Positions 1 through 13,606 of a stretch of 64,000 bases of DNA are shown one piece after another. This DNA comes from Limnoperna fortunei (Eukaryota > Mollusca > Bivalvia > Mytilida > Modiolidae): NCBI GenBank assembly GCA_944474755.1, contig OX104119.1, positions 2,653,075-2,717,074 on the forward strand. Direction: 5' to 3'. The notes under the pieces were generated by a model. It searched no databases. It saw only the letters and a program-made list of their open reading frames with translations, and was not told the DNA's origin. The position numbers were made by a program, and so were the translations under genes. The first letter of the stretch is position 1, and every line of letters begins with the position of its first letter.

Positions 1-1925
1 CTCCCAGACGAGAACATTTTTGAGTAGGACTGAACATCTCACAGACCCGCCAGATAAGAAAATAACCGTTCCCTTATTTTGTCACAGAAGCAAAACCCTA
101 CATGTTTACGAACTTTTTAACATCGAACAAACTTTCCCGAAATAACACGATAAGTATTTGTCTTGTGATAACTAGTTCAATAAGTAAGCTCGATGTTTCT
201 CATCTGATAACTTCGCAAGTACTCGTTAGTACATGTACACCCGGAAGTGCTCTGTGCTACCTTCGGATAACCTCGCAAGTACTTGTAAGTACATGTGCAC
301 CCGGTAGAGCTCTTTACTACCATTTAACTAAGCTGTTGCAGTTAAATCTATCAAGTTAATGAACTGTAAACTTATTTTCAATCAACTGCCTTTCATATTC
401 CAAGCTTTAATTATAATTTAATAATCGCAGCCCAATTTGTGCTTTGAGATGATCGGTAAAGCTGATTCGAACTATATCATTTATATAATACAAAGAACGT
501 CAACAAAAAATAGATAACTAGACTGTTTTTATCATCACTTATCATTATATTATAATGTCTAAATTTCAAAGGAGGAATGTTAGAAAAGCTTCATCAACGA
601 AGTATTTACTAACCAATCATTTGCTAGAATCTTATGGAGAGGATTGATATCTACCACGAGCCTTTGGGGTGAGGATACTTTGTTTACAGAATATAAATGA
701 GTTTAAAGTGTGTATTTACTCGTTTGGCAACCATCATTGCGCCATATTGCCATAAGAAAAATGATAAATTTCACTGTTATTACACCACAATAAAAGAGAA
801 ATTTCTGATTTTTCTGAGAGCAATATTTCGCAACGATGTCAGACTGGTTACCACGCGCGTGAATACATTCTAAAAACGACCAGTAATTGATTGGCATTTT
901 ATTCTATACACAAAATATGTTGACCCCAAATGCCTGCGACATCTACTTCTTGTTCGGAACAAACGTGTTGTTTTGCGTAAAATGGCCCTTGGCTTTTGTT
1001 CAATGTTATTTAAAACATATACTAGTATAGGAAAAAGAGGGTAGAGCAATTGTGAAGAATTAGACATTCGTCAGACGTACACATAAGAAAAATGTTGATG
1101 CCTTTTGAGTAATAATAATGAATAGTCCCTCGAGAGTGGTTGCACTAAATTTTTAAGCCTTTGGGTTGGTCTTTAAAAGTTATGATTGTGATATAGATTC
1201 TTGTTTTTTTTTTCGAACAAATGGCATTAAACAACATACACTCGCGGGAAGGAAATTAAGTCCGAACTGTAGAAGGACTAGAAGAATAAAAGACTCAGTA
1301 CTTAGGAAGGTTAAAAATGCTGGCGATCATTTGGTATTAAGCATTCAAAAATGTGCAAGGCCCATTACAACATAATAATTCAATATCAAAAGCTTACCTT
1401 ATTTGACACTCTAGGAAAATGGCCACCAAGTATTTTAACAAAAGATGTAGGGGAATTTTCAAGAAAATTACCCTAGCCCTGATAGCTAATTGATTGACAA
1501 GTAAGGGATGTCAAGCTGTCTAGGTGTGCACGTCCGATTTTATTAAATAACCCAGCAGAAAGTCAAATCTATATAAACTACATGTATACGTCTAACAGTG
1601 TCAGTTAAGAGGGGATTAATTAATTGTGTTGATCTAGGTTATTCTGTTCTTTTGAAGTAATTTCTGTTATTGTCTAATAAAGGGCATCCTTAACACATAA
1701 TCTAATTATTACTAAGGTAATAAAACGAAAGGTTCCAAAACTCCGGAATGCCACAGATAATACTATAGAAACAAGAAAAACACATACATTGAGTTAGGAT
1801 TTATTCTGTCCCTCTCATTATTGTCATTATAATTTAAACAATATCTTTTCTATTTCTAAAACGTTCCGTCAAACTTAAAAGGACATAGTCCTTTAGCTAC
1901 AGTAATTATTAATTGATTGATTTTC
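1..1925. other. Non-coding AT-rich sequence; one short tandem duplication
   Basis: At 206-322 a roughly 60-bp segment (GCAAGTACTYGTWAGTACAT then GTRCACCCGG) occurs twice in tandem with scattered differences. The remaining sequence shows no recognisable gene, RNA or mobile element. Short open frames at 703-1067 and 1166-1375 have no recognisable similarity and no exon context. Confidence 0.5.

Positions 1926-1989
<64 letters not shown>
1926..1989. repeat. (AAT)n microsatellite, about 21 copies
   Basis: An uninterrupted run of AAT trinucleotides of about 63 bp. Confidence 0.97.
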
Positions 1990-4017
1990 TCTATCTGAAT
2001 TTATGAAAAAGGTTGCTGGTGTTTCATTTTATAAATATTTTGCGCTTCAACAGATAAACATTTTTTCTCAATTATAAGCAGAAAAAAGGACGAATTTTTA
2101 AGAACTGCTTTGTCCTGACAAGAAACAAGGTAGCACCAACCCACCAAACCATCTATCCCAATTAGACAAAGTAACACCAAACCCCCCTCCTCACCACCCC
2201 CCCCCTATTACACACGGTAACACCAAACCCCCCTCCTCACCACCCCCCCCTATTACACACGGTAACACCAACCCCCTCTATCAACACACACACGCTTCGC
2301 CCCAACAAGACAACGACTGAGCCTAAAATTACAATTATCAAATGAAAATAAAAAAAAATAATAAAACAACAAGACTAAAAAACACCATTACCTTCACAGT
2401 CACATTCACAGGCTAATTTAGTATTTTGTTGATAATAACGACACATTTCCGTCAATCAAATCACGGTTCAATATATATGTGTTAACGTGAAATATATTTT
2501 AAACACGGTTAATTGACTTAAAGCCAAAAGTAAACGATGCGTCAAAAGAGTTAATATACTTTAAAACGTCAGTTTTGGTTGGTTCATAATTATCCAACTA
2601 AAACACAAGAAAATACGGAAAGATTAAATCTGTAATGTGTTTCACTTTCAGTATCAAAAGTATTCACAATATATATGCATGGTGATTTATATAAAACAGG
2701 ACATGTGATCTCTAATTTTGTAATTTTTTAGTCATTCCAACTGTCTTTGACCAAACAACTTATAAAGGAAAGAGAGAAATTTACGCCACGTTTTGGAAGA
2801 TGATTTTGTATTTAGATATCTCGTAGTTAAACAGTGTCCTTTATTCCATTCCTAATGAAATGCACATATGTATGCCAAATTCAACTGTCCTAAAAGTAAA
2901 ATCTGAAAATTAGAAGCCAAGCAAATTGTATTTTAAGCACGTCTCTCCACCAGGGATTTATTTAATATACAGTACTTATCTTTAAATGATTTACACATGG
3001 AATGATCCGTATACGATTGATTTATCGATTTGATGTTTGCTTGGCGTCAAACTAGCAATATTTCAACAATATTCAGGCAGAGAAAAATTATTTAAAAAAA
3101 CAACAAAAAACTACAAAACGAATCTTTATCGAGCAAGAAACGTGTCATTCTCGAAATAAGTTACCCACTACGGGTGTGACACCCCCAGACCCCCACCCCC
3201 CACCAAGAAGAGGGCTTCCACTATCCGCCGCCTGGGGACGCACTGGGCAGCTCTCAGGATCGAGCACTGTTTGGTCCCACGCTACATAGTTACAAGACAG
3301 GAGAGGCGATGTCATAATGATTAATGGATAAGATTTGTGAACTGAGACGTTTATCCCACTTAGACGGTACCAAGGTGTATGGTTAATATTTTTTCAGCTG
3401 CTGATTGAACTATTTAATCCCGGTACCGTTAATTAAATATTTTATTTAAATTAAAGTCGTTTGTACTCTAATTAAATCATGGTTACCTTTTTTAAACAAA
3501 ATTATTTCATATAATGTACCTTCGTTTAATTATTAAGTCCAAAGATCCTGAATTTAAAATAAATCGGGCATGCAGCAAACATTTTTTTCCAGACGGGAAA
3601 AACCTCGGTTTACTGGATTACTCTTCGTCGAACAGTTAGATAAAACTTCGGATGACTCCACTACTCGTTGTCGAACAGTTAGAAATATACTCAGTCGACT
3701 CTACTACTCTTCATCGAATAGTTAGATAAAAGAACAGACCAAAAACAGAATTTCATCAATTACATAAAATGAAGGTAATAACAAAATACCGAACACTAAG
3801 GAAACTGTCAAAAAAAGACAATCAACCAATTGAAGTCAAAGAAACCGGAAAACTCGAGAACCAAAAACCAAAACTATAGTAACTACAGCAATGGTCCTGA
3901 CTTGGTATCTTAGGCATTTCAAAAGAATTGTGGGTTAAACCAGGTTTTATGGCATGCCAAAACCCGCGCCCATTAATGTAGTATGTGAGTTGGTTTGTTG
4001 ATGAAAATGGTTGGGTA
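1990..4017. other. Non-coding stretch with C-rich tandem duplication and degenerate short repeats
   Basis: At 2171-2275 a C-rich segment (GTAACACCAAACCCCCCTCC...) is repeated with a period near 46 bp. At about 3610-3730 a degenerate unit of roughly 58 bp (TACTCTTCRTCGAAYAGTTAGA) occurs three times. A C-rich patch with GC-rich downstream sequence is at 3180-3290. No gene was recognised. Confidence 0.5.
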
Positions 4018-5088
4018 TGGCACGCCGTTCTCTTCAAAAGTATGGTTCAAAATATCATCACAAATTACACACTCAAAATTTTAAATTACACACTCAAAAT
4101 TAAAAATATGCACTCAAAATTTTAAATTTCACACTCAAAATTAAAATATGCACTCAAAATTTTACGAAAACACTCTCAAAAGATAGATTGAAATTACAAA
4201 CTCAAAATTTTAATTCATGCACTCAAAACTGAAAATTACGCACTCAAATTTGTGCGCATTTTTTTTGCGCAAAACTCATAAATATTCATAAAGATATAAA
4301 TAAATAAAATATCATCTGGGTGGTTTTTGAGTTTAAAGCGAACCGGAAGTGCTGAAATCCAAATGTCAATCCACAACACAGTAGATTTGCTCGAGTTTTT
4401 TCAATCCTTGTTGCACGTGTATGAAAATACAATGCAACTTGTACACCCCTTAACACAAGACAACAATGCTTTAGAACCTACTGTTCGAAAGCTTTCAAGC
4501 TGTAGGGAAGTGTTGTATGTAATGGCTACAAGAGTTCCTGTTGAAATTCAATTATATCAGAAACTAGAACGAATTTATTAATTTAATTTGCATGATATAG
4601 CTGTAAATCACCTATTTTGATAAGCCCGTTGATAAAACTATTTGTTTTACCATAAAACATAATTCAATAATGGAATAAATCACACTCTATAGTTAATATG
4701 AGTCTGAGATAAAGGGCCGAGGGTATGAGATAAAAAAAAAAATTAAAAAAATTTTCGTCTGTTTCGTTCGTTGCTTTACAGGGACCCGTTTCAAGCTTAA
4801 AAAACCAGGATTGAAATATTCTAATCAATTTAATGAATATTTATAAGTCCTGCGTAAAAAGGTGCGCACAATTTTGAGTGTATGAGTGCGTAATTTTCAG
4901 TTTTGAGTGCATGAATTAAAATTTTGAGTGTGTAATTTCAATCTATCTTTTGAGTGTGTTTTCGTAAAATTTTGAGTGCATATTTTAATTTTGAGTGCAT
5001 ATTTTAAATTTTGAGTGTGTAATTTAAAATTTTGAGTGTTATTTGTGATGATATTTTGAATCATACTTTTGACGAGAACGGCGTGCCA
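4018..5088. mobile_element. TA-flanked element with long terminal inverted repeats
   Basis: The ends TGGCACGCCGTTCTC (4018) and its reverse complement (to 5088) are each flanked by TA (4016-4017, 5089-5090), the target duplication of Tc1/mariner-type transposition. The inverted arms run to about 4296 on the left and from about 4830 on the right (roughly 260-280 bp). They consist of tandem CACTCAAAATTTT-containing subrepeats in mirror order. No transposase is present, so this is a non-autonomous, foldback-like element. The unique core holds an 83-codon open frame. Confidence 0.8.
4330..4581 (+). pseudogene. Open frame inside the inverted-repeat element, unknown
   Basis: An 83-codon frame without an ATG at its start (it opens TTG AGT TTA) occupies the unique core of the TA-flanked element. 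It encodes SLKRTGSAEIQMSIHNTVDL and ends LYQKLERIY. Composition is protein-like (mixed charged and hydrophobic, no repeats), unlike the surrounding AT-rich sequence. It could be a captured exon, a transposase remnant or chance. I do not recognise the family. Confidence 0.3.
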
Positions 5089-5608
5089 TAGTAGGGAATC
5101 ATAAACCACTGGTATGTAATAGGTCATCGCAGCACAATAACTCTGTATTGATACTGAGAGTGTTACAAACATGACAAAACACAGTCATATCTTCGACTTT
5201 ATTGTGATAAGTCAATAAAGACGAGTCGGTAATAGATTATGTTACGCGATAAAAAAATATTGTCCACCGAAACGAAGTCATCTATAGATATGTCAGCATT
5301 TTCATGTTGTTATTTTTGTTTATGTGTTTATAAATGATTAAATTGACGCTGTGTTGGTAAATAAAGAATAAAAGTCATAAATATCCACTTAATTTTAATA
5401 GTTGTTGGTACAATTTAAAAACCTAATTTTAGCATCAAGATTTTGCTGGTAAATGAAGGAAATGAAGCCACTATAAGCACTTTCTATTTTCGTGCACCAA
5501 TTTAGCGGGAGAGGTATCGACGAGAAGATCAGTAAGTATAATGATCGAACTGTCCTATTGGTTTGATTAACGTGTAAAAACAACCCATAATTTGTTTTCT
5601 CAACACTA
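5089..5608. other. Non-coding sequence
   Basis: No recognisable gene, RNA or repeat between the inverted-repeat element and the 34-bp satellite. Confidence 0.5.
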
Positions 5609-7243
5609 ATGATTTACGACAATAACCAACACAACAACAATAACCACCACTACACATTTAATGATGTACGACAATAACCACCACGACAACTATAACCACC
5701 ACGACACACTTAATGATGTACGACAATAACCACCACAACACAAATAATGATCTGTGACAATAACCACCACAACACAAATAATGAATGATCTGTGACAATA
5801 ACCACCACGACACACTTAATGATGTACGACAATAACCACCACAACACAAATAATGATCTGTGACAATAACCACCACTACACATTTAATGAACTACGACAA
5901 TAACCACCACGACACAGTTAATGATCTACGACAATAACCACCACAACACAAATAATGATCTGTGACAATAACCACCACGACACAGTTAATGATCTACTAC
6001 AATAACCACCACGACACAGTTAATGATCTACGACAATAACCACCACGACACAGTTAATGATGTACGACAATAACCACCACGACACAGTTAATGAACTACG
6101 ACAATAACCACCACAACACAAATAATGATCTGTGACAATAACCACCACGACACAGTTAATGAACTACGACAATAACCACCACAACACAAATAATGATCTG
6201 TGACAATAACCACCACGACACAGTTAATGATCTACGACAATAACCACCACAACACAAATAATGATCTGTGACAATAACCACCACGACACAGTTAATGAAC
6301 TACGACAATAACCACCACAACACAAACAATGATCTGTGACAATGACCACCACGACACAGTTAATGATCTACGACAATAACCACCACAACACAAATAATGA
6401 TCTGTGACAATAACCACCACGACACAGTTAATGATCTACGACAATAACCACCACAACACAAACAATGATCTGTGACAATGACCACCACAACACAGTTAAT
6501 GATCTACGACAATAACCACCACGACACAGTTAATGATCTACGACAATAACCACCACGACACACTTAATGATGTACGACAATAACCACCACAACACAAATA
6601 ATGATCTGTGACAATAACCACCACGACACACTTAATGATCTGTGACAATAACCACCACGACACAGTTAATGATCTACTACAATAACCACCACGACACAGT
6701 TAATGATCTACTACAATAACCACCACGACACAGTTAATGATCTACGACAATAACCACCACAACACAAATAATGATCTGTGACAATAACCACCACGACACA
6801 GTTATTGATCTGTGACAATAACCACCACGACACAGTTAATGATCTACGACAATAACCACCACAACACAAATAATGATCTGTGACAATAACCACCACGACA
6901 CAGTTAATGATCTACTACAATAACCACCACGACACAGTTAATGATCTACGACAATAACCACCACGACACAGTTAATGATCTGCAGCAATAACCACCACGA
7001 CACAGTTAACGACCTGCAGCAATAACCACTACGACACAGTTAATGATCTGCGGCAATAACCACCACGACACAGTTAACGACCTGCAGCAATAACCAAATC
7101 GAAACACTTAATGATCTACAACAATAACCAACACGACACAGTTAACGACCTGCGGCTATAACCAAATCGAAACACTTAATGATCTGCGGCAATAACAAAC
7201 ACGACACACTAAATGATCTGCGGCAATAACCACCACGACACAC
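5609..7243. repeat. 34-bp satellite, about 48 copies
   Basis: The unit is ACAATAACCACCACGACACA followed by GTTAATGATCTACG, 34 bp. Two main unit types are interspersed: one with GACACAGTTAATGATCTACG and one with AACACAAATAATGATCTGTG. Copies near both ends are more diverged (for example CAGCAATAACCAAATCGAAA around 7085). Reverse-strand open frames here are repeat artefacts. Confidence 0.97.
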
Positions 7244-9403
7244 TTTTAAAATGCACATGAAGGGAGAGTTTATTTATTAGAGCCACGTGTTTTTTTTAAG
7301 GAACAGATACTTAAAACTGGTACAGATGCTGAAGCTACTTTTATTGCGAGAAAAGAACTTACAAATAAATTAATAGTGATGAGTACTACTAGTTTAATCT
7401 TATGGTGGAATGTTGCTTTGAATACTTTTGGCATTATAAGTACATTTGATCCAATACATACGACAATTAAAATTTATTTCGTCCACAATATCAACCTGTT
7501 AAAGCTTATCAGAAGATCTCGAACATACGTGTACAATAAATCATAGTAAAAAACACGTTTCATTTAAACGTTTTATGTATATCAGAGTACAAGATAATTA
7601 TTAATGCTGAAAATGATATCAGATTTTCTTTATTAAGGTTTTAAGTTACCTTCAGCAATAGTTCAGCTATATAATGGAGTTAAAAAAATATTGGTTGAAA
7701 ACCCCGGACCCTCACCGGGTAAACTGACAATCCTTGTTAAATAAGTCGAGAACACCTACACTAAAATCAGTTCTAAATACACCCAGTAATTCAGTTAAAT
7801 ATACTTTTTTCAAATTCAGTTTGCTTATAAAAAATATTCTGCTTCATTTTCAATTAAATAACAAACGCATTAAAACCAAACTAAATGCCTTCTTATATCT
7901 TATATTAGTACAGATTTCAGCCAATTAGTTTAGGAATAGCCATTGTTAACCGGTGTTAGTACAGATTCCACCCAATTACTTTAGGAATAGCCATTGTTTA
8001 CCGGTGTTAGTACAGATTTCACCCAATTACTTTAGGAATAGCCATTATTTACCGGTGCTATAATAAATTAATAAAATTATATCTACTGTTTAAACAGTCA
8101 CTTTTTTCTTTTAAATTTGGGGTGATTAGACGCGTTTTTAGGGACAAAAATGTCTGTCCGCACAGGAAATACTTCACGAAGACAATTGTTTGCCATAACT
8201 ACAATATAGTTAACCAACCTGTTCCAAGTTTTCGATCGTACATCGTTTTAATGCTCATTCTGGGCCCACGAATCCCCACCGTGTGACTTCAAAAAAAAAC
8301 GTATGGTTCCAACGATTTCCAAAATTGACAAATACTATTGCAAAATCCATTCATGTCTAATTAGTAATATGAATGTAGGCGCAGCTTAAATGCGAGCATC
8401 GCACATTGTTCATGGCGTTACTTCAGAGCCCCTTAACAGTGCCTCTACATTCCATCGATGACGTGACGTCTTATCTAATGTGTTGGTGACGTCACAAACT
8501 CAATTTCAAATACAACGTTTCAGATTGAAAAAAAATTGTCTGGCATTTTTGTAGTAATTTAAAAAATAAACACTTTAATTTTATCGGTGTCAAAATTATT
8601 TTTGTCTACTTTTATATTATATATTTTTTCGTTCGTCTACAATATTTTCTTCGGATAGCTCAGCTACCATCTGAAATGGATTTGTTCATATGGATCACGT
8701 GACTTTTTTTTACACACACGCATGTAACCGTATAGCTCGCATCTGCGATGCTCGCTATAATTATATCGACGCGAAAATCCTATTTTAGTTTCGTTATGTG
8801 TTGGATTAAGTGTACGACTATTCGTTTTAAATCCACCACAATGCATTACAAATTAAAATATAATTCTTTAGTACACCAGGAAGTGATGCGTTCTTGGAAC
8901 GGGATAATTATTATTCTATTCTTAAACTGTGTTACTCGGAATCTACTCCAAGATTTCATTACAATGGTTATAAAACCACCCGATTTTCTTTATGTTTTTA
9001 TCATAGATTACCTTTGTTTTTTCATGACCTATGTTTTGTTTTAACAGAAGACATTTGTACTTGTAAACTACCTTTCACGACCTTTGTTTATTTCATAGAT
9101 GACTTTGTTTTCATCACAGATTACTTTTGCTTTTATCATCGGTGACCTTTCATAGAACATACATGACCATTGGCAGTTATGTGTTTTGACGCAAGTTTCA
9201 ACAATTATTAAAATTATTCAAGGCATCCATTTTTTATTTGGTGGGGGGATATATGCGCTTACAGTCATTAAGTAAATCTATCCTCCTATATACATATTAA
9301 TACATACGCTGAAATTGAAAAATTAGGTACTTTGACGCTTTAGTTAATATTTTAAATACTAGGACAGTGTCAATAGTGAGAGTCCGGATTCATGTAACCT
9401 TTC
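7244..9403. other. Mostly unannotated stretch with one small tandem repeat
   Basis: Apart from the 51-bp triplicate at 7905-8057 and a loosely repetitive ACCTTTGTTTTTCATGAC-like patch at about 8990-9150, I see no recognisable element. The small open frames at 8664-9145 run through that low-complexity patch and are not supported as genes. Confidence 0.45.
7905..8057. repeat. 51-bp tandem repeat, three copies
   Basis: Three head-to-tail copies of a 51-bp unit starting TTAGTACAGATTYCASCCAA and ending TTRACCGGTG, with a few substitutions and no indels. Confidence 0.95.
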
Positions 9404-9826
9404 TTCTGAACACGGGGGGAGGGGGGGGGGTAACTATGGATACTTTTAGGTACAGGTCGGAGAATGGAGATTTGAAAACCCACCCTATTCATATATTTCG
9501 GACGTTATAAAACGAGACCTAATCATATATTGAATTATTAAATCAGACCTATTCATATATTTTATTACAGCACATCTCTATTGGCAAAATAGTCCATTCA
9601 CTACCAAAATGATCAAATGATGTTAATGGAACAATTTGTTTGTAAAATAACTGTGGTTTACATAGGCTTAACATGCTCAAGATGAGAATTTAGGCATTGA
9701 TATATTTTTCAATGAAAAAAACTACCTATTCATATATTTTGGAGAGGTAAAAAATTGACCCATTCGGGCCGCACACCCCGTATTACCCAATATATACCAA
9801 GTATCCCCCCCCCCGTGCTTCTGAAT
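9404..9826. mobile_element. Small inverted-repeat element with G-rich ends
   Basis: The left end (TTCTGAACACGGGGGG, then a G run and GGATACTT) is mirrored by the right end (CCCCCCGTGCTTCTGAA). The matching inner sequence is AAGTATCC. The core has several ATTCATATATTT repeats. Ends are imperfect and I could not identify a clean target duplication. It is probably a decayed MITE. Confidence 0.45.
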
Positions 9827-11550
9827 CCACCACAGCGAATCTATAAATATGCCACGGTTTTGCTTCGAACAGTACTAATTATAAAAGAACATCGGGATGG
9901 TTAAATTGACATTAGAAATACGTAAGCACGTTGTTTTTCTTTTTGTTAGATCCGTTTTAAATGACGCAAAATTGTGTCCCTCCTGTACAATCCAATATGT
10001 GAATAATAATATACTGACCACTATTCAATCATATTGCTTGAATAATTAATTTATTATAATTTATCATTTGTGTACTAACAGGCGAGTTTAGGTATAATGC
10101 CGCTATATTGATACTTATTATCGGGGATTTCGAAGCTCGTTGTAGATACTAGGTAAATCCCAAATTCAAGTATTCAACGGAATACAATTTTTCTGATATC
10201 AGCAGATGATATAACCACGAATTTCTTTCGTCAATAAAACCTTGATATCAAATCAAATAAATACACAGTGTTAGAGGTGTGGTTTTTCTACATTCTGATA
10301 GTATTATGTTAGAAATATTCAAATTTCAGTTAATCCAATCAGAAATGTAAAAAACATGGGTTTTACGAAAACTTTCTGAAAACATAGCTTTAAATGCGAA
10401 TTAGGATTGTACGAACAAAGCTTGTTTTATGTTTTCTTAAAATAATGTACGAATATTTTCTGAAAACACTGATAAAACCGAATATTTTCTTAAGGAAAAC
10501 ATTTATAGTTTTCGCGAATAATTTCTGAAAACAATTAAAGCTTGCACGAATAAGTTATGAAAACACGAATATTTACATAAATTCAATTATACTAGATGCG
10601 CGTTCACATCGCACACGAGTCTTTTTTATTAATGTAAATGCGAGTTCACACCGCACACGAGTCTTTTTACCCCTAATTATTCTAGCATTGTTACTTACAT
10701 TTAAATTCAACATTGAATGATATATAGCCAGAAATATAAATAAATTTACATTAAATTAACATCAAACGAATAAAATTAGTTTTTTTAAGTTACACGCAGA
10801 TGTTTAATAAATATCGATTAAAATGAGACATATAATTTAAAGAAAGAAATAAACTTACCACAATATACTTGTATACAAATCCGAACGTTTATCTTTCTTG
10901 TAAGCAGTCCATTCAATATATTGATCAACTCGTACGCGGAAGTGTAACCGCGGAATGTATTGGATAAAATAACACGGGGAATTCCCTTTGTTTACATGTA
11001 AACAATACAACGAATCTGGAGAAACCTTTGGATTTCTTAAACAATATAAATATATATAACATAATATATCTTGTATTGTTTTAATTTTATTAGAAATACA
11101 TAAAAATCAAAAATAACATAAATTTTTTAATAGCAGGTAATAGACTCGCTTATTTTACAGTGAGACTTTAATCCATTAAAACACTTTTTTATTTATAGCA
11201 TATATGTTTGGGGAAGATTATACAATAATATTACATGTCAAAATTTATATCCCATGCTGTATCAGCCCCAGAAACCTATATTGCCTTAGGGTGATATGTG
11301 ATACAGGCCAGCTATAAACATTGATAGTGCTGTATTTTACTGTAAATATATATGATATATAATAATAGTAAGGGTTGGCATGCTTTTTAATTATAAGAAA
11401 AAATTTACTTCATGGTTAAATGCAGTAGATAATTTTATTTTTCTTTGATAAACGCGTCATATAACCTAAACAAATTTTGAGTGGTCGACAGACCCCTTAG
11501 TATGAAATAAATATGAACGTGTTTTTTTCAAATTTATTTGACTATGTAAT
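9827..11550. other. Non-coding AT-rich stretch with minor repeats
   Basis: Around 10330-10580 the motif TTTTCTGAAAACA recurs irregularly. At about 10595-10665 a segment (GCGNGTTCACAYCGCACACG then AGTCTTTTT) is present twice in tandem, about 45 bp apart. No gene recognised. Confidence 0.45.
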
Positions 11551-12462
11551 TAAGCGTGTTTATTGGTATTTTCCCGGTTGTTTTGTTTATTGAAATGCCC
11601 TATCTGCATTAAGCGTGTGTATTGGTAATTACCAGTTTTTATGTTTATAGAGATGCCCTATCTGCATTAAGCGTGTGTATTGGTAATTACCCGTTTTTAT
11701 GTTTATTGAAATGCCCTATCTGCATTAAGCGTGTGTATTGGTAATTACCCGTTTTTATGTTTATTGAAATGCCCTATCTGCATTAAGCGTGTGTATTGGT
11801 AATTACCCGTTTTTATGTTTATAGAGATGCCCTATCTGCATTAAGCGTGTGTATTGGTAATTACCAGTTTTTATGTTTATAGAGATGCCCTATCTGCATT
11901 AAGCGTGTGTATTGGTAATTACCCGTTTTTATGTTTATAGAGATGCCCTATCTGCATTAAGCGTGTGTATTGGTAATTACCAGTTTTTATGTTTATAGAG
12001 ATGCCCTATCTGCATTAAGCGTGTGTATTGGTAATTACCCGTTTTTATGTTTATTGAAATGCCCTATCTGCATTAAGCGTGTGTATTGGTAATTACCCGT
12101 TTTTATGTTTATTGAAATGCCCTATCTGCATTAAGCGTGTGTATTGGTAATTACCCGTTTTTATGTTTATAGAGATGCCCTATCTGCATTAAGCGTGTGT
12201 ATTGGTAATTACCCGTTTTTATGTTTATAGAGATGCCCTATCTGCATTAAGCGTGTGTATTGGTAATTACCCGTTTTTATGTTTAAAGAGATGTCCTATC
12301 TGCATTAAGCGTGTGTATTGGTAATTACCAGTTTTTATGTTTATAGAGATGCCCTATCTGCATTAAGCGTGTGTATTGGTAATTACCCGTTTTTATGTTT
12401 ATAGAAATGCCCTATCTGCATGCATTAAGCGTGTTTATTGGTATTTTGGTATTTTTCCCGGT
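11551..12462. repeat. 58-bp minisatellite, about 16 copies
   Basis: The unit starts GCATTAAGCGTGTGTATTGG and ends GATGCCCTATCT. Internal copies are nearly identical and differ at two places: ACCCGT/ACCAGT and TATAGAGATG/TATTGAAATG. The outermost copies are diverged (CGTGTTTATTGGTATTTTCC). Confidence 0.96.
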
Positions 12463-13289
12463 TAATTTAGCCATGCAAAGCCTTCAAACATGAGTTGAAT
12501 TTATGAGTGTTGAACCTGTTCTCATGTCATTTTTGTTAAGTCGGTAAAATCTACGGGTTGTGCAGAGTTTCAAATTTTATTGAGTATTATAATACACGTT
12601 ATGTAGTAACCACACTGGACAAAATAACTTGGAGTAAATTCAGATCATTGTGTAGATGTCTTACCATAGTGAATGATGTCTATATTGCATACTTGCCAAC
12701 ATATTTTTGGTAGAATTCCTGATAATTTCGCCAAGGGGTATGAGGCCGCTAAAAGTCCCCAGTGGGTCCTAGGAAAAGCTTTGGTGGGGGCAGAGGGGGG
12801 CCAAAAACGATTTTAGAGTATTTGTATGGTATTTGAGAGGGTCTCCAGGTTTTTTAGCTGACATACGCATGTATTTTGATAATGCAGGATTAGAAAGGCT
12901 GTTTTAACATAAATTTTATAATTATTCCTGAAAAAAAGAAGAAATCCCGGAGATTCCAACATCCTACCCGGTAGCCCGGAAACGGGTAACAAATGCCGGA
13001 GGTTCCGGGCAAATTCTGGAACATTGACATGTATGTAAATTGAGAGGGGGAGGCTAGAAGGGTCCATTAACAGGTTTACAATTTTGTATTTTTCCCAAAA
13101 CAGATAACAGTAAATTTAAAATAATGATAACATATAACAGCAATTTACATGAGAAAACAGAAAACAGTGATTTCAAAAATTGAAAAAAAACAGATAACAG
13201 CAGAATCTCATCGAAGAGCAATATACTATTAACAGCAAACTTGGTTTTTATTTTCATTATAACAACAGTGACATTTTTTAAGAAAACAT
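12463..13289. other. Unassigned, repeat-like sequence
   Basis: A minus-strand open frame at 12813-13067 contains PEFARNLRHLLPVSGLPGRM. It overlaps G/C-rich text resembling dispersed repeat sequence more than a gene. AACAGATAACAG-like motifs recur at 13095-13220 and again beyond the LINE remnant (14280-14320), suggesting that the LINE inserted into this repeat. Confidence 0.35.
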
Positions 13290-13606
13290 GTAACAAGATA
13301 CAAGATACAAGATATTTTATTAAGCTAATCACAGCGCCCTGCATTGAGCATATTAATCATACAAATAAACATAATAACAGCAACAGTATAAAAAGTGGGA
13401 AACATAGAAATAAAGTTAATAATTTGCTCATTGTTATACATAGCTTCATGAAATAATAATGGAAAATACTAAACTTAAGAAAACAGTAAACTTAAAAATT
13501 ACATGTACAAAAGTTAATTAGTGTCCATCACTGCCTCCAGGAAATATACACTGACAAGTATTATTATTATTTTTTTAAATAAAAACATTGTTAGCTTTGG
13601 TCAAAA

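Noticed and set aside
5658..6896. Minus-strand frames rich in WWLLSQI and CCGGYC
   Set aside because: Translations of the 34-bp satellite.
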